The notes under the pieces were generated by a model. It was not told where the DNA came from. It made no database searches and saw nothing but the letters and a program-made list of their open reading frames with translations. Of a stretch of DNA of 64,000 nt, positions 16,560-24,368 are shown piece after piece (the stretch's first letter is position 1; every line of letters starts with the position of its first letter). The stretch spans positions 1 to 64,000 of the forward strand of contig JBIIDH010000003.1 in the NCBI GenBank assembly GCA_044238435.1, read 5' to 3'. This DNA is from VFMC01 sp044238435. Lineage in GTDB: Bacteria > Actinomycetota > Acidimicrobiia > Acidimicrobiales > Ilumatobacteraceae. The position numbers and the translations under genes were made by a program.

Positions 16560-16574
16560 TTGTACATCGTGCAA
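16560..16574. promoter_or_regulatory. Candidate operator palindrome between divergent operons
   Basis: TTGTACATCGTGCAA is an imperfect 6-bp inverted repeat (TTGTAC / GTGCAA, one mismatch) with a 3-bp spacer. It sits in the 69-bp region between the asparaginase and binding-protein start codons and could control both operons. No regulator gene lies nearby. Confidence 0.45.
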
Positions 16575-16610
16575 TACTTACCACCAGTCGACACGAACAG
16601 GGAGACCCAC

Positions 16611-18320
16611 ATGATGACCCGATCCTCGCGGCAGCGACGCGCCGCTGTGGCACTGGCACTCGCCGCAGGGATGATCGCGGCCTCGTGCGGCGGCAACGAC
16701 CCCGACGCCGTCGCCACCACGGCGCCGGCCGTCACCACCGCCGCACCCGATACCACCGCCGCACCCGATCCCGGCACCGACACCACCGCCGCCGTCGAGA
16801 CCACCGCGCCCTCCACCACCGAGGCACCGGCGCCGCAGCCGGTCGCCGGCGGCAGCATCACCGTCGGGCTCATCGGCGAGTCGACCGGCTTCAACCCCAC
16901 CGTCGATGCGTGGGCCGACAGCGGCCACGTCGTCGCCCACGCCATCTTCGACTCGCTCGCCGCCTACGACGCCTCCGGCAAGCCGGTGCCCTACCTGGCC
17001 GAGTCGATCACCCCCAACGCCGACAGCACCGCCTGGACCATCGTGCTGCGCCCCGACATCAGCTTCCACAACGGCGAGCCACTGAACGCCGACGCCGTGC
17101 GGGCCAACTTCCAGGCCATCCTCGACAGCGCTCAGTTCAAGGACCAGTTGGCCCTCGTGAGCACGATGACCGTGGTCGACGACCTCACCCTCGAGGTGGC
17201 GATGAGCGCCCCGTGGGGCACCTTCATGAACGTGCTCACCGGCGAGACCGGCGCACAGGCGGGCTACATGGCCGCCCCGGCGATGCTGGCCGACCCCAAC
17301 GGTGGCCGCAACCCCATCGGCACCGGCCCGTTCGTGTTCCAGGAGTGGGTACCCGACTCGCAGCTCACCGTCACCCGCAACGACAGCTACTGGCAGACGC
17401 CGGCCTGGCTCGACAGCGTCACGTTCACGCCCATCCCCGACTCGACCAGCCGCAAGGCCGCGTTCGACGCCGGCGACATCCAGCTCTACACCACCGGCTC
17501 CACCAAGGACATCGGCGAGTACCTCGCCCAGGAAGAGGCGGGCACCACGAACGTCACGCTCGGCTCGGCCAGCAGCCCCGACATGGTGCTGTTCAACACC
17601 GCGGTCGCGCCGCTCGACGATGTACGCGTGCGCCGGGCCCTGGCCATGGCCATCGACGTGAACCGCCTCTACGAGTACCTCGAGGGTGTGGGCGTGAAGG
17701 AAGCCATGCACGGCCCCTACGCCGACGACTCGTTCTGGTTCGCCGAGTCGAACTACCCCGACTTCGATCCCGAGGGCGCCAAGGTGCTCATCGACGAGTA
17801 CGTCGCCGAGAAGGGTGCCGTCGAGTTCGAGTTCGCCGGCAACCAGGACCCGTTCCTCGTCAGCTACCAGGAACTGTTCCAGGCGATGTGGGCCGACATC
17901 GGCGTCACCGCCAACATCGTGTCGCGGGCCCAGAGCGAGAACATCAGCGCGGTCCTGAGCGGCGCCCACCAGGTCATCTTGTGGGGCGGCATCGGTGGCG
18001 GCGACCCCGACAAGGACTACCAGTACTTCCACTCGGGCACCGGCCTCAACTTCAGCGGCTACACCAGCCCCACCATCGACGCGGCGATGGAACAGGGTCG
18101 TGCACTCGGCGACCCCGAGGCCCGCAAGGAGCAGTACGCCATCGTGCAGCAGGAACTCGGTGAGCAGATGCCGTACATCTTCACCGGCACCAACCGCCTG
18201 TCGGCCATCGCTGCCGGCAACCTGCTGGGCATCGACGCCTTCACCCTGCCCGACGGCACACCCGGCCAGCCCGTCACCGGCGCCATCTACTACCTGAAGG
18301 ATGCCTGGCTGGCGCAGTGA
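16611..18320 (+). CDS. Peptide ABC transporter substrate-binding lipoprotein (SBP family 5)
   Basis: 569 residues. A lipoprotein signal peptide (ALAAGMIAASC) is followed by an Ala/Thr/Pro linker and the family 5 solute-binding domain: GGSITVGLIGESTGFNP, AESITPNADSTAWTIVLRPDISFHNGEPLNADAV and GTGPFVFQEWVPDSQLTVTRND. Family 5 proteins capture oligopeptides, dipeptides or nickel complexes outside the membrane. Start is ATG 16611 with GGGAG upstream; the adjacent ATG at 16614 is equally possible. It is first of three genes (binding protein and two permeases), overlapping the next by 4 bp. It probably imports the substrate of the divergent hydrolase operon. Confidence 0.92.
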   Translation: MMTRSSRQRRAAVALALAAGMIAASCGGNDPDAVATTAPAVTTAAPDTTAAPDPGTDTTAAVETTAPSTTEAPAPQPVAGGSITVGLIGESTGFNPTVDAWADSGHVVAHAIFDSLAAYDASGKPVPYLAESITPNADSTAWTIVLRPDISFHNGEPLNADAVRANFQAILDSAQFKDQLALVSTMTVVDDLTLEVAMSAPWGTFMNVLTGETGAQAGYMAAPAMLADPNGGRNPIGTGPFVFQEWVPDSQLTVTRNDSYWQTPAWLDSVTFTPIPDSTSRKAAFDAGDIQLYTTGSTKDIGEYLAQEEAGTTNVTLGSASSPDMVLFNTAVAPLDDVRVRRALAMAIDVNRLYEYLEGVGVKEAMHGPYADDSFWFAESNYPDFDPEGAKVLIDEYVAEKGAVEFEFAGNQDPFLVSYQELFQAMWADIGVTANIVSRAQSENISAVLSGAHQVILWGGIGGGDPDKDYQYFHSGTGLNFSGYTSPTIDAAMEQGRALGDPEARKEQYAIVQQELGEQMPYIFTGTNRLSAIAAGNLLGIDAFTLPDGTPGQPVTGAIYYLKDAWLAQ

Positions 18321-19264
18321 GCCGTCGTCTCCTCCGCCTGCTCGCCGTGTTGGTGGCGGTGACCGCAGCGTCGTTCAGCATGGTCAGCCTGCTGCCCGGC
18401 GACACGGTCACCGCCGTCCTCGGCGAGCGCGCCTCGGAGGAGGACCGCGCCCTCGCTCGCGAGGAACTGCACCTCGACGACCCGCTGCCCCTCCGCTACG
18501 CCCGCTGGGTGGGCGGCGCGGTCACCGGCGACCTCGGCATCTCGTACCGCACCCGCCAGCCTGTCGCCGAGGCGCTCGGGCAGCGCATCGGCGTCACGCT
18601 CGAACTCGTCCTGCTGTCGCAGCTGATCGCACTGGCGCTCGCCATCCCGATGGCGGTGCTCGGCGCGCTGCGCCCCGGCTCGTGGCTCGACCGCACCCTC
18701 AGCGGCACCCAGCTGGCGATGCTGGCCACGCCCACCTTCCTGGTGGCCATCGCACTCGTGGCCATCTTCGCGGTGCAACTCGGCTGGTTCGCCACCACCG
18801 GCTACGTGCCCATCGGCGACGGGTTGTTCGCCAACCTGAAGTCGCTCCTGCTGCCGTCGTTGGCCCTGGCCCTCGAACAGGTGGCCCTCTACGCCCGCGT
18901 GTTGCGCACCGACCTCATCGCCACGTTCGACCAGGACTTCATCTGGCACGCCCGGGCGAAGGGCAACAGCACGGCGCGCATCGTGCTGCGCCACGCGATG
19001 CGGCCCTCGTCGATCGGCCTCGTCACCCTCGCCGGCATCACCTTCGGCCGCATGATCGGTGGCACCGTGCTGGTCGAGACGATCTTCGCCCTGCCCGGCC
19101 TCGGCCGCTTCACCATCGACGCCATCAACAACCGCGACTTCATGGCGCTGCAGGGTGCCGTGGTGGTGATGACGGTGGGGTTCGTCGTGCTCAACGTGGT
19201 GGCCGATCTGCTGCACGGCGTCATCGACCCGCGCATCCGTTCCCAGCGGGCGACCGCCCGATGA
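18317..19264 (+). CDS. ABC transporter permease (DppB type)
   Basis: 315 residues with six membrane segments. It has the usual DppB features: an N-terminal helix then LLPGDTV, a GDLGISYRT loop, and the cytoplasmic EAA-like loop (DFIWHARAKGNSTARIVLRHAMRPS) that contacts the ATPase. It forms the channel with the next permease. Start GTG 18317 overlaps the binding-protein stop (GTGA) and the end overlaps the second permease (ATGA). Confidence 0.92.
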   Translation: MSRRLLRLLAVLVAVTAASFSMVSLLPGDTVTAVLGERASEEDRALAREELHLDDPLPLRYARWVGGAVTGDLGISYRTRQPVAEALGQRIGVTLELVLLSQLIALALAIPMAVLGALRPGSWLDRTLSGTQLAMLATPTFLVAIALVAIFAVQLGWFATTGYVPIGDGLFANLKSLLLPSLALALEQVALYARVLRTDLIATFDQDFIWHARAKGNSTARIVLRHAMRPSSIGLVTLAGITFGRMIGGTVLVETIFALPGLGRFTIDAINNRDFMALQGAVVVMTVGFVVLNVVADLLHGVIDPRIRSQRATAR

Positions 19265-20091
19265 GCACCACCAGGCACCGCTGGGGCGTGGCTGTGTGGC
19301 TGTCGGTCGGCTGGCTGGTGGTGCTCGCGCTCGCGGCCATCTTCGCCGACCTGCTGCCCCTGTACGACCCGGCCGACACCCGGGCGGGCATCCCGCTGTC
19401 GATCCCCACCTCGCAGAACTGGCTGGGCACCGATCAGCTGGGTCGCGACCTGCTGTCGCGCACCATCTACGGCGCCCGCGTGTCGCTGGTGGTGGGCCTG
19501 GCGGCCGTCGTGCTGTCGTCGTTGGTGGGTGGCACCATCGGTGTGCTGGCCGGCTACTTGCAGCGCACGGTCGAAGCCGTCTCGCTGTTCACCGCCGATG
19601 TGCTGATGGCGTTCCCCTCGTTCCTGCTCGCCGCCTCCATCGTCGCCTTCACCGACTCACGCGGGCTGCTCACCGTGGTGCTGGTCATCGCGCTGTTGTA
19701 CCTGGGGCCCACCATCCGCATCGTGCGCGCCACCACCCTCAGCTACACGAACCGCGAGTTCGTCACGGCCGCCCGCTCGCTGGGCGCCACCTCGGGCCGC
19801 ATCATCCGCCGCGAGATCGTGCCCAACGTGGTGCCCACCACGCTGTCGCTCGCCATCGTGGCCATCGCCGGGGCCATCGTCGCCGAGGGCGGCCTCGCCT
19901 ACCTCAACTTGTCGGTGGCGCCACCCACGCCCACCTGGGGATCGATGATCGCAGCAGGCAAGCCGAAGATCGACCAGAGCCTGTACCCGGTGCTGGTGCC
20001 CGGCCTGGCGCTGTTCTTCACCGTGCTGGCGCTCACGCTCATCGGCGACGCGATCCAGAAGCGTCAGGGCCGCAACCTCGGCGCCATCTGA
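19261..20091 (+). CDS. ABC transporter permease (DppC type)
   Basis: 276 residues. It has the N-terminal helix and QNWLGTDQLGRDLLSR motif typical of DppC, five further membrane segments and the coupling loop (FVTAARSLGATSGRIIRREIVPN). It pairs with the DppB-type permease at 18317. No ATP-binding subunit follows: the next gene is on the opposite strand, so the ATPases must come from another locus. The stop codon lies in a 17-bp tandem duplication. Confidence 0.92.
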   Translation: MSTTRHRWGVAVWLSVGWLVVLALAAIFADLLPLYDPADTRAGIPLSIPTSQNWLGTDQLGRDLLSRTIYGARVSLVVGLAAVVLSSLVGGTIGVLAGYLQRTVEAVSLFTADVLMAFPSFLLAASIVAFTDSRGLLTVVLVIALLYLGPTIRIVRATTLSYTNREFVTAARSLGATSGRIIRREIVPNVVPTTLSLAIVAIAGAIVAEGGLAYLNLSVAPPTPTWGSMIAAGKPKIDQSLYPVLVPGLALFFTVLALTLIGDAIQKRQGRNLGAI

Positions 20092-20122
20092 TCATCGGCA
20101 CCGGCTGATCATCGGCACCGGC
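20089..20122. repeat. 17-bp tandem duplication at convergent gene ends
   Basis: Two exact copies of TGATCATCGGCACCGGC. The first begins with the TGA stop of the permease; the second ends at the first base of the stop codon of the convergent selenoprotein gene. Confidence 0.9.
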
Positions 20123-21879
20123 TAGCAGGGCGTGCCGTCGGGATTGCACACCAGGTCGGTCGAGAACGTGATGTCGACGGCCTTCGCAGTCCAGTCGCCG
20201 TGCGGGCCGTCGTTGCTCATCACGTAGGCGTTGGCCCGACCGGGGTCGCCCGCCACGGCGACGAGGAACTTCCCCGGATCGGTCACGATGGGCACGAGGC
20301 GCTCGGGATCGTCGCTCTCGGCGAACACCGCGGGCACCTCGCCGGCCGCCACCAGGTCGACCAGCGTGCGCCGGCCGGCCGTGAGGTTGCTCCACTCGCC
20401 GATCAGCTTCTCGAACTTCCAGGCCGGGATGCGCGCCTGGGCGAACAGGGCGGCACGCAGCTCCTGCTTGCCCCAACCCGCCCGGGCGAAGGTGCGGGCG
20501 ATGAGCGGCGACAGCACCAGCAACGGCCGGTACTGCGCACGGCCGAGGCCGAACACGTGGGTGAGGTCCCATCCCGTCACGCGGGTGAGTCCGTCGGCCA
20601 GGTAGGGCACGATCTCGGCGGGCGTGCTGCCGAACACGCTGCCCACGATGAGACCGCTGTTGATGCGCCCCATCGTCACCACGTCGTCACCCCGCCCGAA
20701 CCCGAAGTCGGCGCTGAGCGGCTGCCAGCTGATCTCGGCCAGCGCCGCCTCGTCCTCGGCCAGCACCACCTTGAAGCTGTTGCCGAACGTCGCCTTGTCG
20801 TGCTCGTCGGCGGTGAAGCCACACACGTTGCGCAGGTACAGCCGTAGCCAGCGGCCCACCGCGGTGTTGGCCTGCACGCCGTCGCGCAGCGCACCCGGCC
20901 CGCTGTTGAACCCCAGCGCTGCGCCGGCGAAGCCGTTCAGCACGATGAGCGCATCGGCACCGGTGGTGTTGCCCGAGTGCTCGACGCCGTAGTGCGGGTC
21001 GGCGATCACCTCGGCGACAGCGAGCAGCACGGGCAGATGCTCGGGCCGGCAGCCGGCCATCACGCCGTTCACCGCCACCGACCACACCGTGATGTCGCGG
21101 CCCGACGGCCGGGCCAGGCCGATCACCCGCCACGGGTCGTGACCCGACGCGGCGATGAACGCCTCCACCCGCTCACGCGTGGGTGGCACGATGGGCAGGC
21201 CGTCGCTCCAACCCCGGGCGACGAACACGTCATTGATCTCGTCGATGCCACCCGAGGCCACCACGTCGAGCGCGCTCGGTTCGGTGGACGCACCGACCGC
21301 CGAGTCGACCTCGCGGGTGAGGCCGTCGATCATCTGCAGCATCGTCGTGCCCACCAGTCCGGCGATCATCTCGTCGTGCGACTGGCTGTCGACATGGCCG
21401 CGCAGCACCGCCAGCGGCATGCCATCGAACCCGAGCCCGCGCCCGGTTGCCGCCGCCTGACGGATGAACCCCTCGGTCACCAGGCTGACGGTCGGCACGC
21501 CGGCCGCCTCTGCTGCTGCTGATGCCCGCATCACGGCGGGCGTACAGCTGCCTCAAGCACCCACGCCCGACACCACGGCATCGACGCCGCGGGCCGCGAT
21601 GACGCTGGGGATGGCGCCCACCACCTGGTGCTCCTCAGGGCCGTGCACGTTGCCGAACGCGTCGTAGCCGACCACCTCGACACCCGGGTAGCGGGTCTGC
21701 AGTTCGCGCTCGATCACCGGGAACAACTCGTCGCCGCGGAACATGTAGTCCCACAGGAATCCGATTCGCTTCCCGGCCAGATCGTCGAGTCTCGGCGCCA
21801 GCGCACGGGCCTGCACGCCGCGGGGCGACTTCGGCCAGACGACGTCGTACCGGGGCTCGGCTCGCAACTCGTTGCTCAC
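20122..21879 (-). CDS. UGSC-family selenoprotein (UGA at residue 109 read as Sec)
   Basis: Read through one in-frame TGA (21553-21555), the frame gives 585 residues with no frameshift. Residues 94-115 then read VVSGVGA-Sec-GSCTPAV, the U-G-S-C motif of the UGSC (seleno)protein family, whose non-seleno members have CGSC. The N-terminal domain (30-185) has the family layout: LAGKRIGFLWDYMF, Sec109/Cys112, then GVPTVSLVTEGF. The larger C-terminal domain (200-585; WSDGLPIVPPTRERVEAF, AVNGVMAGCRPEHLPVLLA, GNTTGADALIVLNGF) is conserved in style, but its function is unknown to me. A SECIS-like hairpin starts 4 bases after the UGA. The start at GTG 21879 is tentative; it overlaps the divergent exonuclease gene by 8 bp. 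A redox or reductase role is inferred. The Sec machinery is not in the window. Confidence 0.82.
21518..21548 (-). promoter_or_regulatory. Bacterial SECIS-like hairpin downstream of the UGA
   Basis: Upper stem GCCCGC (21541-21536) pairs perfectly with GCGGGC (21529-21524) around a six-base loop CGTGAT. A lower GCTG/CAGC stem (21548-21545 with 21521-21518) extends it across a small internal loop. The apical loop begins 17 nt after the UGA and has G within its first two bases, as expected for bacterial SECIS elements. Confidence 0.65.
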
Positions 21880-22774
21880 GGGCTCCAGTCTGCCAAACCG
21901 CGCCCCGCTGCAATCACCACCTGAAGCCGCCCCACCTCGCAACGCTTCGGACTTCGATCGCCGCACCGTCACCCTCGCCACCGTGAACGTGAACGGCCTG
22001 CGCGCCGCCACCCGCAACGGGATGGCGCCGTGGGTGTACCGGTGCGAGCCCGACATCGTCACCCTGCAGGAGGTGCGCGCGCCCGATGCGCTGGTGCCCG
22101 GCCTGGTGGCCGAGGTGTTCGGCGACGGCTGGCAGGTGGTGCACGCCGAGGCCGGCGCCAAGGGCCGCGCCGGGGTGGCCGTGGTCACCCACCTGCCCAT
22201 CGAACGGGTCGACGCCGGCGATGACGAACCCTGCTTCGCCGGCACCGGCCGCTGGATCGAGGCCGACGTCCGCCTGTCCGACGACGAAGTGCTCACCGTC
22301 GTGTCGGCGTACGCGCACACGGGCGATGCCGACGTGCCCGAGCGCATGGCCGAGAAACTCGCCTGGTTCGACGCCGCCACGGTGCGCCTCGAAGCGTTGC
22401 GGGCCGAGGGTCGCCACGTGGTGCTCACCGGCGACCTGAACGTCGCCCACCGCGACAGCGACCTGAAGAACTGGAAGGGCAATGTCGGCTGCGCCGGCTG
22501 CCATCCCGACGAGCGGGCCCGCTTCGACCACTGGATCGACACGCTCGGCTGGGTCGACGTGGCCCGCACCGTGGCAGGCAGCGACGCCGTGCCGTTCACG
22601 TGGTGGTCGTTCCGCGGCCGCGCCTTCGACACCGACGCCGGCTGGCGCATCGACTACCAGATCGCCACACCCGAGTTCGCCGCCCGCGCCGCCGAGGCCC
22701 GCGTCGACCGCGCCCCGTCGTACGACGAACGCTGGAGCGACCACGCCCCCATGGTCGCCACCTACCGCCTCTGA
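21872..22774 (+). CDS. xthA: Exodeoxyribonuclease III family AP endonuclease
   Basis: About 300 residues; the conserved core starts near residue 35. Motifs follow the family order: VNVNGLRAA (Asn), LQEV (Glu), SAYAHTGD, GDLNVAHRDSDLKNWKGNVG, FTWWSFRG and WSDHAPM (the catalytic Asp-His end). It would cut DNA at abasic sites and degrade 3' ends during base-excision repair. The start is unclear. The only recognised upstream start is a weak TTG at 21872, overlapping the divergent selenoprotein gene, and downstream GTG codons would remove the first beta strand. A non-standard start between 21872 and about 21965 is possible. Confidence 0.85.
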   Translation: MLTGSSLPNRAPLQSPPEAAPPRNASDFDRRTVTLATVNVNGLRAATRNGMAPWVYRCEPDIVTLQEVRAPDALVPGLVAEVFGDGWQVVHAEAGAKGRAGVAVVTHLPIERVDAGDDEPCFAGTGRWIEADVRLSDDEVLTVVSAYAHTGDADVPERMAEKLAWFDAATVRLEALRAEGRHVVLTGDLNVAHRDSDLKNWKGNVGCAGCHPDERARFDHWIDTLGWVDVARTVAGSDAVPFTWWSFRGRAFDTDAGWRIDYQIATPEFAARAAEARVDRAPSYDERWSDHAPMVATYRL

Positions 22775-22807
22775 CCCCCTCGCCCCCCGCCCGTCCGCCT
22801 GCCCCAT

Positions 22808-22901
22808 CCGTGAGCGGCGACCCCCGCCCACGTGGTCCACGCGCACGAATCACCCGCCTCCGTGAGCCGTGGCCCCCGCAGAGGTGGTTACGGCTCACGG
22901 A
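22808..22901. repeat. Two related palindromic units upstream of the Rieske gene
   Basis: The second unit (22859-22901) has perfect 12-bp arms, TCCGTGAGCCGT and ACGGCTCACGGA, around a 19-bp spacer. The first (22808-22846) has degenerate arms (CGTGAGCG / CGCGCACG). Their spacers share CCCCCGC and GTGGT. The region follows exonuclease III and could terminate it or regulate the oxygenase gene. Confidence 0.7.
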
Positions 22902-22961
22902 CGGCTGGAGCGAGATGGGGCGGGTGCGGGGCGGGGCGGGGTGAGGACTACGGTGCGAGCC

Positions 22962-24368
22962 ATGGAGGACTCGCTGCCCGACCCGGCCCTGGGGCCCGGC
23001 GAGCACCGCTGCCCCGGCCCGGGCTACCGCGACCTGGTCGCGCGCGACCTCACGGGGGTGCCACCCGAGTTGCTGGAGGAGTCGTACAGCTTCCTCGGCG
23101 ACGAGCCCATCCCCTTCAGCCGGTACACCTCGGCCGAGTTCGCTGCGCTCGAGTACGAACGGGTGTGGAGCCGCACCTGGCAGTGGGTTTGTCGCCAGGA
23201 ACACATCCCTTCGCCGGGCGATTTCCAGGTGTACGACATCGGGCCCCGGTCGATCATGGTGGTGCGCCAGGCCGACGGCTCGATCCGCGCGTTCGACAAC
23301 TTCTGCCAGCACCGCGGCACCCAACTGAAGCCGTCGGGCCAGCAGGGCAACGCCAACCGCTTCACCTGCCCGTACCACGGCTGGGCGTGGAACACCGCTG
23401 GCGCGTTGGTGTCGTTGCCGTGCCGGTGGGACTTCCCGCACGTGCGCGACGAGGACGTGACCCTGCCCGAGGTGCAGGTCGACACCTGGGGCGGGTTCGT
23501 GTTCGTGAACCTCGACCCCGCCGCGCCGCCGCTGCACGAGTACCTCGGCGTGCTGCCCCGTCATTTCGCCACGTGGGACCTGGCCGACCGCTACGTGGAG
23601 GTGCACGTGCGCAAGCGCCTGCCCGCCAACTGGAAGGCGGCGATGGAGGCGTTCCTCGAGGCGTACCACGTGTTCAAGACCCACTCGCAGGCGCTGCCCG
23701 CCACCGGCGACGCCAACGCCGCGTACGACGTGTTCGGCCCACACATCTCGCGTTTCATGCACACCACCGGTACGCAGAGCCCGCACATCGCCGCCGAACG
23801 CAGCGAGCAGGAGATCCTCGACTTCCTGCTCGGCCGCCGCTTCGCCGGACGCGACGACATGCCCACGGTGGGTTCCGGCGAGACCGCCCGCGATGTGTAC
23901 GCGCGGATCATCCAACGGTCGCTCGGCGAACGGTACGGCAACGACTTCAGCCACCTCACCGTGGCCGAGACCATCGACTCGATCGAGTACTTCGCGTTCC
24001 CCAACACGTTCTTCTTCCGCGGCCTGCAGTTCCCGATGGTGTATCGCTTCCTACCCAGCCCGCACTCGGTCGACGAGTGCACGTTCGAGCTGTTGTTCCT
24101 GCGCCACCCGCCCGCCGGCGGCCCGGTGCCACCGCCCGCGCAGCCGGTCGACATCGGCATCGCCGACAGCTACGCCTCGGTGCCCGGTATGGATCCCGGC
24201 CTCGGCTTCGTGTACGACCAGGACACCGACAACCTCGCCGCGCAGACGCGCGGCTTCCACGGCAGCGCCCGCGGCGCCCAGCAGTTCGGCAACTACCAGG
24301 AGGTGCGCGCCCGGCACCTCCACCGCACGATCGACGCCTATCTCGCGATGGGGCCGATCAGGCGTTGA
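22962..24368 (+). CDS. Rieske non-heme iron oxygenase, alpha subunit
   Basis: 468 residues. The Rieske [2Fe-2S] ligands are C115, H117, C136 and H139 (CQHRG and CPYHGW). The catalytic domain shows NWKAAMEAFLEAYHVFKTH, which holds the two His ligands of the mononuclear iron. It is an aromatic-ring-hydroxylating-type oxygenase alpha subunit, adding O2 to an unknown substrate; it needs a reductase that is not encoded nearby. I chose ATG 22962, but GTG 22953 has a better-placed GAGG ribosome site. The 3' end overlaps the convergent TrpB2 gene by 11 bp. No beta subunit is adjacent, as in single-component-terminal-oxygenase types. Confidence 0.9.
   Translation: MEDSLPDPALGPGEHRCPGPGYRDLVARDLTGVPPELLEESYSFLGDEPIPFSRYTSAEFAALEYERVWSRTWQWVCRQEHIPSPGDFQVYDIGPRSIMVVRQADGSIRAFDNFCQHRGTQLKPSGQQGNANRFTCPYHGWAWNTAGALVSLPCRWDFPHVRDEDVTLPEVQVDTWGGFVFVNLDPAAPPLHEYLGVLPRHFATWDLADRYVEVHVRKRLPANWKAAMEAFLEAYHVFKTHSQALPATGDANAAYDVFGPHISRFMHTTGTQSPHIAAERSEQEILDFLLGRRFAGRDDMPTVGSGETARDVYARIIQRSLGERYGNDFSHLTVAETIDSIEYFAFPNTFFFRGLQFPMVYRFLPSPHSVDECTFELLFLRHPPAGGPVPPPAQPVDIGIADSYASVPGMDPGLGFVYDQDTDNLAAQTRGFHGSARGAQQFGNYQEVRARHLHRTIDAYLAMGPIRR

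Noticed and set aside
16578..18032. Long minus-strand open frame opposite the peptide-binding protein gene
   Set aside because: Its Gly/His/Val-rich translation has no protein motif, and the plus strand carries the recognised binding protein.
20122..21534. Treating the two halves of the UGSC gene as separate genes
   Set aside because: Both halves are in one frame with only a UGA between, and the second half would begin in the middle of the motif (GSC) at a GTG without a ribosome site.
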